A DNA stretch of 24,226 nucleotides, taken from a virus. Below the pieces are notes generated by a model. That model was given only the letters and a program-made list of their open reading frames with translations. It was not told the DNA's origin and did no database searches. Below are positions 14,901 to 21,914 of this stretch, piece after piece (position 1 is the first letter of the stretch; each line of letters begins with the position of its first letter). The translations under genes and the position numbers were made by a program. The stretch lies in the IMG/VR virus record IMGVR_UViG_3300042478_001571, positions 1 through 24,226 of that record, one strand, 5' to 3'.

Positions 14901-16100
14901 ATGAAATCTTTTAAGTCATTTATCAGAGAACAGGTAGAGCCTGAAGAGGAAGGTGCAAGCCGTCAGATTAAACATTTGACGCACGTTGAAGATCGTCCAC
15001 TTCAAAAGGGAGAAAAGGGTGCAAAACACGCCATGAAATCTCTGATGGCTGCGGCTGAACACATAAAACAAGGTAAAAAGACTTCCGAATTAACAACAAA
15101 ATATGATGGATCTCCTGCCATCGTTTATGGGCATCATCCAGAAAATGGTAAGTTTTTTGTTGCATCCAAGTCAGCCTTCAACAAAACACCTAAGGTCAAC
15201 TATACTCCAGCTGACATTCTAAAGAACCATGGTCATGCACCAGGTCTTGTTTCCAAATTAAAAGAAGCACTCAAACACTTACCCAAAGTTACACCAAAAG
15301 AAGGTGTTTATCAAGGTGACATGATGTTTTCGGCCGAAGATAAGAAGAAAAGTGTTGATGGTGGAACATCTTTTAATCCAAATCCTTCTGGTTTGACATA
15401 CACCGCACATGGAGATCATAAGAAGTCCGTAGACAAGGCAAAAATTGGTGTCGTCACACACCTCTCATACCACGGCAAAGATTCCAAAAATCTAAACGCA
15501 TCACACGAAGTTGATCACGAAAACTTCCAGAAACATTCGGATGTATTCTCGGTCGACCCAAGAATGGATACTGCAAAGGTTCATTTTAGTAAAGAACATC
15601 AAAAACAATTTGATAAACACATTAAGATGGCTCAGTCAGTTCACGATACACACGGTGATGATATGTATGCTGGCACCAGTGCTCACCACGGTGTTGGTGG
15701 CCATCTAGAAACATATATGAATCACACAGTTAGAACTGGTGAACAACCAAATCATCAAAACTTTAAAAACTGGTTAGAAACCAACAAAAACAAAGCCATC
15801 GATAAGTTGAAGACCGAAAAAAATAAGACAGCCAAACAATCAGAGTTGAAAGATGAACTGGGCAAGATTGAAAGAAATAAGAAACACTATAACAATCTAT
15901 TCAAAATGCATGGGCATCTACAGGCTGCAAAAAATGTTTTGATTGATGTAATGAATCAACACCAAGAATTTCAACATAAACATGGTGGTGAAACTGCTAA
16001 TCCAGAAGGATACGTATTTCACCACGGAAATGAATCGGATAAATTTGTAAATAGAGCAGAATTTTCCCGCAGAAACTTTGCTGGAATTAGAAACATATGA
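14901..16100 (+). CDS. Ligase-fold nucleotidyltransferase-like protein with capsid-targeting-like leader
   Basis: 399 aa, AAAGG ribosome binding site. Residues 1-10 MKSFKSFIRE match the T4 capsid-targeting leader pattern. The rest shows the motifs of covalent nucleotidyltransferases (DNA/RNA ligases, capping enzymes): motif I K67-Y-D-G-S in TTKYDGSPAIVYG, GVYQGDMMF (135-143) as a motif III equivalent, EGYVFHH (369-375) as motif IV, and KFVNRAEF (381-388) as motif V with K381. In between is a His/Lys-rich helical insertion (~190-360). I recall the family as a phage DUF (DUF6267) of unknown function. Ligase, capping-like or NAD/RNA-modifying activity is possible but not shown. Overlaps the next gene by 4 nt. 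Confidence 0.88.
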   Translation: MKSFKSFIREQVEPEEEGASRQIKHLTHVEDRPLQKGEKGAKHAMKSLMAAAEHIKQGKKTSELTTKYDGSPAIVYGHHPENGKFFVASKSAFNKTPKVNYTPADILKNHGHAPGLVSKLKEALKHLPKVTPKEGVYQGDMMFSAEDKKKSVDGGTSFNPNPSGLTYTAHGDHKKSVDKAKIGVVTHLSYHGKDSKNLNASHEVDHENFQKHSDVFSVDPRMDTAKVHFSKEHQKQFDKHIKMAQSVHDTHGDDMYAGTSAHHGVGGHLETYMNHTVRTGEQPNHQNFKNWLETNKNKAIDKLKTEKNKTAKQSELKDELGKIERNKKHYNNLFKMHGHLQAAKNVLIDVMNQHQEFQHKHGGETANPEGYVFHHGNESDKFVNRAEFSRRNFAGIRNI

Positions 16101-17956
16101 AAAAATTCTTAGAAAAATTACATGAGGACGAACAAACACATAGTCCTGTGGTCATGGCTTTTGGTCGCATGAATCCACCCACAATTGGGCATGAAAAGTT
16201 GGTCAACAGAGTTAAAGATATTGCGAGTGACTATAATGCACCGCATCATGTGATCATTTCACATACAATGGACACAAAGAAAAATCCTTTGGCTGCAAAT
16301 GTCAAATTGAAACATGCAAAGAGATTTTTCCCAGACACCAATATAGATGTTTCGAGCAAAGAGAGACCAACCTTCTTACAACACGCTGCAGCACTTCATG
16401 CAGCTGGCCACGATCATCTAATCATGGTTGCTGGTTCTGATCGTATACCAGAATATGAACAAAAGTTAAATCAGTACAATGGAATTGGTCCCGGAAAGTT
16501 GTTCAACTTCAAAAAGATAGAAGTCAAGTCTGCTGGACAAAGAGATCCTGATTCTGAAGGCGCAGAAGGCATGTCTGCATCGAAGATGAGAGAACATGCT
16601 ATTAATAATCGTTTCAATGACTATATTGACAAAGATGGTAAAAAGAAACCTGGATTCAGAAGTGGTATTCCATCACATGTACCAGAAAAACACGCAAAAG
16701 AATTGTTCCGCGATGTTAGAAGTGGGCTCGGAATCAATGAAGATTTCAACAGAGGTCTATTTAAAGCAATTTTCGTGACAGGTGGTCCAGGTTCAGGTAA
16801 AGATATCATCATCCGTGAAGCTATCGCTGAAAGTAAATCCGTTGAACTGAATTCGGTTCAGGCTTTCGATATTCTGATGGACAAACAAAAACTCTCAGAG
16901 AAGTCAAACGATGTTCGCAGAGAAGCAGTCAGAAATCGTGGTCCATTGATCATTAATGGACCTGCTGACGACAATAAATTGTTGACAATCAAAGAAGAAC
17001 TAGAAGAACTGGGTTATGAAACTTCTATGGTGTTTGTTGACACCACAAATGAAGCCAGTAAGAATAGAAACGAAAAACTGGCAAAAATGATTGCCGAATC
17101 TGTGAGATATGATAAATGGAAACAAGCACAAGCCAGCAAGCTTTCATACTCCCAAAAATTTGAGAACTTTATCAACTTTAATAATAGCTCTTCCCTAGAA
17201 GAAATTGAAGAAGATATTACTGACACCTACGAAAAAATAAATAGGTTCATTGAGAACAAAAATTACAATGAAATTGCGTTCTCTTGGTTAGAAAGCCGCG
17301 GTAAAATCAATATCGCAGAATCTTATGGTTTATTATTTAAGGAAGATGAAAATGTTAAGAAAAATTCTAGATTTTTTGAGAATTACAAGTCCAAGCGCAA
17401 CGCCGGAAAAGCATCCACTGGATATTCAAAAATATCAGCCGGTGCAGGCTCCAGAGCCGCAGGTCCAGGAGATATCCCAGCCGACAATCGTGCAGGAGAC
17501 CCCAACGCCGACAATATCAAGTGGGACGCCAACAAGCGAACCGGTAGTTACATCTTCCGAACCTACACCGAAGAAAACTCGCAGCAAAGCCGCAAAGACT
17601 ACCCAGAACCACAAGAGACAAACTTCAGCAAAGACAAAGAAAAAATAAAGAAGAAGGGTCTAAGAGACTCTCCTACGGTTAGTCAGAGATTGAGAAACGT
17701 TACATCAATTGGACCAGAATTCGATACCCGTCAACAGGGAACAGTCTATCCAATGTCTGGTCTAGGTGATGTGACGTATAGAGAAGAGACAAATTTTCAT
17801 TCTTTCAGAAATAAAATGAAAGAATCTTTTATGGATCCAGGCGACAATGAGATGGGTGTTGCTGGTGTTTTGAATGGTGCAACAAACAAGGAACCAATTC
17901 AAAGTCCAAAAGACAATATTGGTATAACAATAGAAAAGAAAAAGAAAAAGAAATGA
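16097..17956 (+). CDS. NadR-like nucleotidyltransferase-P-loop kinase fusion with leader and structural-looking tail
   Basis: 619 aa. Residues 1-10 MKKFLEKLHE are a capsid-targeting-like leader. Residues 17-170: HxGH-type adenylyl/cytidylyltransferase fold with GRMNPPTIGH (23-32), AGSDR (112-116) and MSASKMR (159-165) as the ISSTxxR equivalent. Residues 215-216 in LGINEDF are a possible prohead-protease cut between domains. Residues ~222-360: P-loop kinase with GGPGSGKD (229-236); Asp follows the Lys where Ser/Thr is usual. The last ~190 residues are Gly/Pro/Lys-rich, with GPEFDTRQQGTVYPM and a KKKKK end. Domain order matches NadR (NMN adenylyltransferase plus kinase), but substrate is not proven. 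A second frame overlaps it at 17352-17648. Confidence 0.92.
   Translation: MKKFLEKLHEDEQTHSPVVMAFGRMNPPTIGHEKLVNRVKDIASDYNAPHHVIISHTMDTKKNPLAANVKLKHAKRFFPDTNIDVSSKERPTFLQHAAALHAAGHDHLIMVAGSDRIPEYEQKLNQYNGIGPGKLFNFKKIEVKSAGQRDPDSEGAEGMSASKMREHAINNRFNDYIDKDGKKKPGFRSGIPSHVPEKHAKELFRDVRSGLGINEDFNRGLFKAIFVTGGPGSGKDIIIREAIAESKSVELNSVQAFDILMDKQKLSEKSNDVRREAVRNRGPLIINGPADDNKLLTIKEELEELGYETSMVFVDTTNEASKNRNEKLAKMIAESVRYDKWKQAQASKLSYSQKFENFINFNNSSSLEEIEEDITDTYEKINRFIENKNYNEIAFSWLESRGKINIAESYGLLFKEDENVKKNSRFFENYKSKRNAGKASTGYSKISAGAGSRAAGPGDIPADNRAGDPNADNIKWDANKRTGSYIFRTYTEENSQQSRKDYPEPQETNFSKDKEKIKKKGLRDSPTVSQRLRNVTSIGPEFDTRQQGTVYPMSGLGDVTYREETNFHSFRNKMKESFMDPGDNEMGVAGVLNGATNKEPIQSPKDNIGITIEKKKKKK
17352..17648 (+). 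CDS. Candidate overprinted ORF, Pro/Thr-rich with basic tail
   Basis: 98 aa in the +1 frame inside the nucleotidyltransferase-kinase gene, from ATG 17352 with AAGGAA at 17339-17344, 7 nt upstream. The product starts with an amphipathic MLRKILDFLR, runs through ~60 residues rich in P, T, S, E, Q and V, and ends in a Lys/Arg-rich tail (TPKKTRSKAAK ... KTKKK). Main-frame wobble bases are 38 C to 10 T inside it, against 24:38 in the ~115 codons before and 10:36 in the ~95 after (hand counts). Main-frame position 3 equals position 2 here, so C there encodes P, T, S or A. This is what selection on this frame would leave. Alternatively a foreign GC-richer segment could explain it. Unproven. Confidence 0.4.
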   Translation: MLRKILDFLRITSPSATPEKHPLDIQKYQPVQAPEPQVQEISQPTIVQETPTPTISSGTPTSEPVVTSSEPTPKKTRSKAAKTTQNHKRQTSAKTKKK

Positions 17957-18696
17957 AATCATTCCTAGACTTTGCCAAAGAAAAAGAAAATGACGAACTG
18001 AAAAGACAGGTCGATCATTTAAAAGATATGACCGCTGAACACGAAGAGAAAGCCCAATCAGCTTTAATGATGGGTGATCGTGATGGGCACGCTTTACATA
18101 TGGCCAAGTGCGATCATTTCAAAACACAACACGATGCATTAAAGTCTAAAATGAATGAGAGTGTTGAACAGATTGATGAAAGTCATGTTGCTATCGCCAT
18201 GGGTAAAGAAATGGACGATGAAGGTAGTATGATTATGAATCAACTGGATCAAATCGAACGTTCAATTAAAATGTTACGCGATACAGTAAAAGATCCAGAG
18301 ATGCAAATTCCTGCTTGGGTACAATCTAAAGTAACTTTGGCCGCAGATTACATGGAAACTGTTGCTGGTTATATGTCAAGTAAAAACGAAAAGGTCAGTG
18401 AAGAAGTTGATCTGGATGAAGCATCACCAGCTTGGCAACGCAAAGAAGGCAAATCTGCATCTGGTGGTTTGAACCGTAAAGGTATCGCTTCTTATCGTAA
18501 ACAAAATCCAGGATCAAAGTTATCGATGGCTGTCACAACAAAACCATCGAAGTTAAAACCAGGTTCGAAAGCAGCAAACAGACGCAAGTCTTTCTGTGCA
18601 AGAATGTCGGGAATGAAGAAACGTTTGACTTCTGCTAAGACGGCAAAAGATCCAAACTCTAGAATAAATAAGTCACTACGCAAATGGAATTGCTAA
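17953..18696 (+). CDS. Head-internal/core-like protein with DUF6321-like basic C-terminal domain
   Basis: 247 aa, ATGA overlap with the previous gene. Residues 1-10 MKSFLDFAKE are a capsid-targeting-like leader. A charged helical stretch follows (11-70), then the SVEQIDES block (70-77). A helical part (MIMNQLDQIERSIKMLRDTV ... DYMETVAGYMSSKNE, ~95-143) is often seen in marine phages. EEVDLDEASPAW (~149-160) contains L-D-E before Ala, a good prohead-protease-type site. The C-terminal ~88 residues (WQRKEGKSASGGLNRKG ... SFCARMSGMKKRLTSAK ... SLRKWNC) are very basic and conserved in many aquatic phages (I recall DUF6321). Function unknown; a DNA-contacting head protein fits. Confidence 0.87.
   Translation: MKSFLDFAKEKENDELKRQVDHLKDMTAEHEEKAQSALMMGDRDGHALHMAKCDHFKTQHDALKSKMNESVEQIDESHVAIAMGKEMDDEGSMIMNQLDQIERSIKMLRDTVKDPEMQIPAWVQSKVTLAADYMETVAGYMSSKNEKVSEEVDLDEASPAWQRKEGKSASGGLNRKGIASYRKQNPGSKLSMAVTTKPSKLKPGSKAANRRKSFCARMSGMKKRLTSAKTAKDPNSRINKSLRKWNC
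18663..18670 (+). promoter_or_regulatory. Late-octamer-like AATAAATA inside the end of a gene
   Basis: AATAAATA fits the relaxed late consensus NATAAATA used by T4-like cyanophages. It lies 40 nt before the start at 18710, but inside conserved codons (R-I-N-K-S), so it may be chance. It would give the genes from 18710 on their own late start. Confidence 0.25.
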
Positions 18697-18709
18697 AAGG
18701 AAAACAAAA

Positions 18710-19777
18710 ATGATCAATATAAAAAAACAAGATCCTGTTGCTGATGCTGTTAGAGATATTTTACAGCAAGAAGCATTAAAAGGCAATCAACACAAAATCG
18801 ACAAGAACAAGAACAATAAAATCGATGCTCACGATTTTAAAATTCTGCGTGGTGAAAAGAAATCTGTAAAAGAAGATTCTGTGGAAGAAACAAATAATCC
18901 TTTTGACTGGAAAAATTATAAGAGTCAATTGCCTACTAAACCAGGTGAAAAAGCTGGATTTGACTCCAAGAAAATTTCAACAGGAACTTTTTATTCCAGA
19001 AAGCCTGTTAAAGATGAACCGATGAAGAAAGAAGAAGTTGAGCAGATTGATGAATTGAAGAAGTCAACTGTAAAGTCATATATGAATAAAAAAGTTGATC
19101 GTATTCACAAAGATGCTGATCTTCAATATCCTTTCAAACCAAAACCAATCACCAAAAAAGAAGTTGAAAAAAATACTAAAGATTTAATGAGAGGTCATGC
19201 AAGACTATCTGGTGTTAAGCCAACTTCAGAAGAAGTTGAACAAATTGATGAATTATCAAAATCAACACTAGGTTCCTATGTGAAAAATGCAGCAAGAGAT
19301 GTTGGTGCTTCTCGTTCACTTGGTGCCGACTTTAAGAATAAGGCAGAAAAGTCTAGAAAACCTAATATAAAAGCAGCGTCATCTAGACTCTCTGACAGAT
19401 TTAATGCCGTTGCTCAAAAGCGTCACGCTGGCATAGGCAAAGCAGTTGAACGTTTAACAAAAGAAGAAATTGAACAGGTTGATGAACGCACCCTATCTAC
19501 AAGAGAGACTGCTGAGAAAGAGCGTATCGTAAAGGGTATGAAAAAGAATCTTGCTGGTTTTAAAGCTCGTTACGGTGAAAGAGCAAAATCAGTCATGTAT
19601 GCTACAGCAACCAAAAATGCCATGAAAGAAGAGGCACTGGAAGAAGGCAAACGTCCAGAAGGTGATACAGTTCCTTTTGTTCAGAATGCAAACACATCTT
19701 CTTCACCAATGAAGAAAATCAAAGAAGTCGCTGGTGCAGCAATGAAGAAGATTTATAAAGACTTAAAAACTAAGTAA
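18710..19777 (+). CDS. Repeat-bearing, Lys-rich core-like protein with one EF-hand loop
   Basis: 355 aa; strong AAAAGGA ribosome binding site. Near the N-terminus, DKNKNNKIDAHD (31-42) is a near-canonical EF-hand Ca-binding loop: D1, N3, N5, I8, D9, with D rather than E at position 12. Three copies of a block follow: EEVEQIDELKKSTVKSY (108-124), EEVEQIDELSKSTLGSY (174-190) and EEIEQVDERTLSTRET (252-267). Each is followed by a basic helical segment. FKARYGERAKSVMYATATKNAMKEE near 285-309 is a motif common in marine phages. It is low in Cys/Trp, largely helical and charged, with the look of a processed prohead core or internal protein. No enzyme motif is seen. Confidence 0.87.
   Translation: MINIKKQDPVADAVRDILQQEALKGNQHKIDKNKNNKIDAHDFKILRGEKKSVKEDSVEETNNPFDWKNYKSQLPTKPGEKAGFDSKKISTGTFYSRKPVKDEPMKKEEVEQIDELKKSTVKSYMNKKVDRIHKDADLQYPFKPKPITKKEVEKNTKDLMRGHARLSGVKPTSEEVEQIDELSKSTLGSYVKNAARDVGASRSLGADFKNKAEKSRKPNIKAASSRLSDRFNAVAQKRHAGIGKAVERLTKEEIEQVDERTLSTRETAEKERIVKGMKKNLAGFKARYGERAKSVMYATATKNAMKEEALEEGKRPEGDTVPFVQNANTSSSPMKKIKEVAGAAMKKIYKDLKTK
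19031..19510 (+). repeat. Three dispersed (V/I)EQ(I/V)DE coding repeats
   Basis: Copies start at 19031, 19229 and 19463. The first two share most bases across 17 codons; the third is diverged. A shorter copy lies in the previous gene at ~18160-18180 and a degenerate one (TEEVQQIQEKN) in the gene at 21911. The unit seems to be a shared protein module rather than a DNA element, because the wobble bases vary. Confidence 0.75.
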
Positions 19778-19778
19778 A

Positions 19779-20765
19779 ATGAATAAGACTGCATCTAAAA
19801 TAAAAGAAATTGTTAAAAGAACTGTTGCCGAAAAACCATCCTTTGGCACAGATCCTATGGAACCATGGTCTGCTAAGTATAATGTAACTGAAGATGCAGC
19901 TCTTGATAGATATCTTTTGTCTAGAGGTTTGAATCCGAAATACGTGAATAAGGACCTAAAAGTTTCACATGCAAAGTCCAATGCATTTATAAATTGGAAA
20001 AATTCTCATTCGAATGAGATTCAAAAAGAATCAATGACAATGGCACATACGCCTACAGCGAAAAGACAATACCAATTAAAGAAGTCTGCACACTTTGGTA
20101 AAGAAGTTCGAACCAACGGCATACACGGTTCAAAACTACATTCAGAAGCCGTTGATAAAAGAGATACTGTCACATTCGATATTCCATTTTTAATCAGAGT
20201 GTTGGAATACTCGCGTGAAGATGCCAAGACAGATATGGATCTTCATAATGTTGTAACGAAATTGATTCATATTCGTAACAAGGGTGTTCTGACAATGAAG
20301 GACTACAACTTTGTTACCAGATTGAAAGAACACTTTGAAATCGATGATATCATCACCGAACAAGAATGTAAGTGTTCGGACGAAAAGGAATGGGAAAAGA
20401 AAGCACAGGCTCGTTCTGAAATTTGGAGAAGAAAGCGTCTAAAGATTGATGAAGACAAATATCAAGATCCAATGGCTGCAACACAGACTGTTGGTTCAGA
20501 AGTTGATACCGATTCTGTACCAAAAAGAAAACGTGAAATGACAAAATCAGCAAGAATGATCAAGTCAATTTACAAAAAGAAACGTGTCAAGAATGTCAAA
20601 GAAGAATTATATGATCACGAAAAAGAAGATAAAGGTGCGAAATTTGGTGAAAAACCATTTGCTGCAGCTGTTCTCAAGGGCGGAAAAACAATGACTGGTA
20701 CACAAAGAGACACCATCGAAATTGATCCAATGATGCGTGCCAAGCCAGGAAAAGTAAACAGATAA
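19779..20765 (+). CDS. Conserved phage protein, probable virion/core component
   Basis: 328 aa, starting 1 nt after the previous stop; ribosome binding site weak, so coupling is likely. It starts NKTASKIKEIVKRTVAEKP (a V-A-E-K that would suit prohead protease). A central folded part (~125-200) has TVTFDIPFLIRVLEYSREDAKTDMDLHNVVTKL, a helical motif I recall in many marine T4-like phages. ITEQECKCSDEKEWEKKAQ has a CxC pair and YDHEKEDKGAKFGEKPFAAAVLKGGKTMTG ends in TIEIDPMMRAKPG near the C-terminus. Charged and Lys-rich throughout, no enzymatic motif, no membrane segment. Position among core-like genes and before a late decoration-like gene suggests a structural role. Confidence 0.85.
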   Translation: MNKTASKIKEIVKRTVAEKPSFGTDPMEPWSAKYNVTEDAALDRYLLSRGLNPKYVNKDLKVSHAKSNAFINWKNSHSNEIQKESMTMAHTPTAKRQYQLKKSAHFGKEVRTNGIHGSKLHSEAVDKRDTVTFDIPFLIRVLEYSREDAKTDMDLHNVVTKLIHIRNKGVLTMKDYNFVTRLKEHFEIDDIITEQECKCSDEKEWEKKAQARSEIWRRKRLKIDEDKYQDPMAATQTVGSEVDTDSVPKRKREMTKSARMIKSIYKKKRVKNVKEELYDHEKEDKGAKFGEKPFAAAVLKGGKTMTGTQRDTIEIDPMMRAKPGKVNR

Positions 20766-20768
20766 ATA
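20761..20768 (+). promoter_or_regulatory. Late promoter octamer GATAAATA
   Basis: GATAAATA overlaps the TGA/TAA end of the preceding gene and lies 33 nt before ATG 20802. It differs from the T4 consensus only at the first base, which is variable in related phages (NATAAATA). The predicted start is near 20774. It precedes a gene with the best ribosome binding site of the window, which supports it. Confidence 0.65.
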
Positions 20769-20773
20769 GTAGA

Positions 20774-20787
20774 TAACCCATAGGTTA
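20774..20787 (+). promoter_or_regulatory. 5'-terminal hairpin ahead of the decoration-like gene
   Basis: TAACC (20774-20778) and GGTTA (20783-20787) form a 5-bp stem with a CATA loop. It starts at about the predicted transcription start and ends directly before AAAAGGAG. A 5'-terminal stem would protect the mRNA from RppH/RNase E-type decay and keep the ribosome site open. Confidence 0.4.
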
Positions 20788-20801
20788 AAAGGAGAATATA
20801 A

Positions 20802-21488
20802 ATGTCATCTTGGGGAAATAACGACAATGCAGCTAACGCGCCTTACTGGGCAGTTAACTCAACAATTTTAAATGTGCTCGGGACAGAAAGATCCTATGCT
20901 GCACCGACTGCTGCTAACGTAGCACTTCTTTACGGAAACACTACAGCTGATGTTTACCATACAGGTCAAACAATTGGTCTTTTCGGTGTTGATGGTCAAG
21001 AAGCCGATGTTAATGGCAATGGTACAGTACACACAGGCTGGGTCCTAAAGACTACAGGTTCTGGTGGCCGTGCTGATAGAATTCAACAAGAAGTTCTGGT
21101 TGCTCTAAGTGAAATGAAATCTGATGGTGATGGCCAACAGTATCCTAACGTTTCGATTACACTTGTTAACCCATCTAACGCTACAGTTGCTTCAAGTTCT
21201 TCTAATGCCAACTCTGTTGCATTCACTGTTGGTACCACATTAGCTGGAAATACTTCTGCAACACTGGGTTATCAGTGGCAAGTTAACAGCAACACAGGTG
21301 CTCTGGGCTGGACAAACGTTGCGAACAGCACACCAACCAACACAAGTTATATTGGCGGCACAACACCAACACTGCTTGTCTATCCAAAGACAGCCGCAGC
21401 GAACGCATTTGTGTTCCGTGCAATTGTTACGGCCGCAGATCAAGGCGTATCTGCAACATCTGCAAACGCAATAATTACAATCATGTAA
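20802..21488 (+). CDS. Probable head decoration protein with Ig-like C-terminal domain
   Basis: 228 aa; strong ribosome binding site AAAAGGAG. The N-terminal ~115 residues (WGNNDNAANAPYWAVNST, ANVALLYGNTT, TGQTIGLFGVDGQE, HTGWVLKTTGSGGRADRIQQEVLVAL) match a very widespread virion protein of marine T4-like phages. From ~118 to the end it reads as a single Ig-like beta sandwich: VSITLVNP, YQWQVN...WTNV, TTPTLLV, FVFRAIVTAA, SANAIITIM. Ig-like domains on phage heads (for example T4 Hoc) bind surface polysaccharides weakly. It is alone between a late promoter and a strong terminator, as expected for an abundant late protein. The decoration role is inferred from composition and context. Confidence 0.88.
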   Translation: MSSWGNNDNAANAPYWAVNSTILNVLGTERSYAAPTAANVALLYGNTTADVYHTGQTIGLFGVDGQEADVNGNGTVHTGWVLKTTGSGGRADRIQQEVLVALSEMKSDGDGQQYPNVSITLVNPSNATVASSSSNANSVAFTVGTTLAGNTSATLGYQWQVNSNTGALGWTNVANSTPTNTSYIGGTTPTLLVYPKTAAANAFVFRAIVTAADQGVSATSANAIITIM

Positions 21489-21495
21489 TTAAACT

Positions 21496-21522
21496 GGGGA
21501 TGGTGAGAGCCATCCCCTTTTT
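21496..21522 (+). terminator. Strong rho-independent terminator
   Basis: GGGGATGG (21496-21503) pairs perfectly with CCATCCCC (21510-21517) around a 6-nt loop TGAGAG, followed by TTTTT (21518-21522). This is the clearest terminator in the window. It closes the decoration-like transcript 7 nt after its stop codon and lies only 5 nt before the next start codon. Confidence 0.95.
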
Positions 21523-21527
21523 ATAAG

Positions 21528-21914
21528 ATGTTTGATGATTTGAATGAAGATAATTTTATGATGTATGCGATGAAAGCATATGTTTCGCCGCACTGCATCA
21601 TGTCGGAATTTGAGGGAGATATCAAAAGAATAAAATATCTGAAAAGATTATTCAGAAGATATAAGATAACAAAATCCCTTAAAGAACGTCTGATTTTAAA
21701 TCACATCATCTTATTAAACAATGTTTTTGGTCCTAAAGTGACAGCAAGAATATTGTTTTATAAGACCGATGAACGCGATTATGATATTTTGAAAACCTTT
21801 CTTGCCTATCTGGACATTGCACCTGATGTAGTGTACGGAATAAGAGGAAAGAATATTCTCGTTACTGAAATTCCGTTAGAAACAAATGTCGCAGAGATAT
21901 TACTCAAAATATGA
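21528..21914 (+). CDS. Small conserved T4-like phage protein (DUF7207-like)
   Basis: 128 aa, mostly helical: FDDLNEDNFMMYAMKAYVSPHC, then a basic segment KRIKYLKRLFRRYK, LKERLILNHIILLNNVFG, and FKT-type C-terminal helices. This pattern (ALNF.MYA..Y..PHC...DL.RIKYLKRL..RY) is one I recall as a short conserved protein of T4-like phages, of unknown function (DUF7207). The start at 21528 has no Shine-Dalgarno because the terminator fills the upstream 32 nt. Expression must come from read-through or a leaderless-like start. The stop overlaps the next start by 4 nt. Confidence 0.85.
   Translation: MFDDLNEDNFMMYAMKAYVSPHCIMSEFEGDIKRIKYLKRLFRRYKITKSLKERLILNHIILLNNVFGPKVTARILFYKTDERDYDILKTFLAYLDIAPDVVYGIRGKNILVTEIPLETNVAEILLKI

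Noticed and set aside
17325-17351. Upstream start codons (17325, 17346) for the nested frame
   Set aside because: 17325 has no Shine-Dalgarno and 17346 is too close to AAGGAA; ATG 17352 has optimal spacing, so the candidate is given from there.
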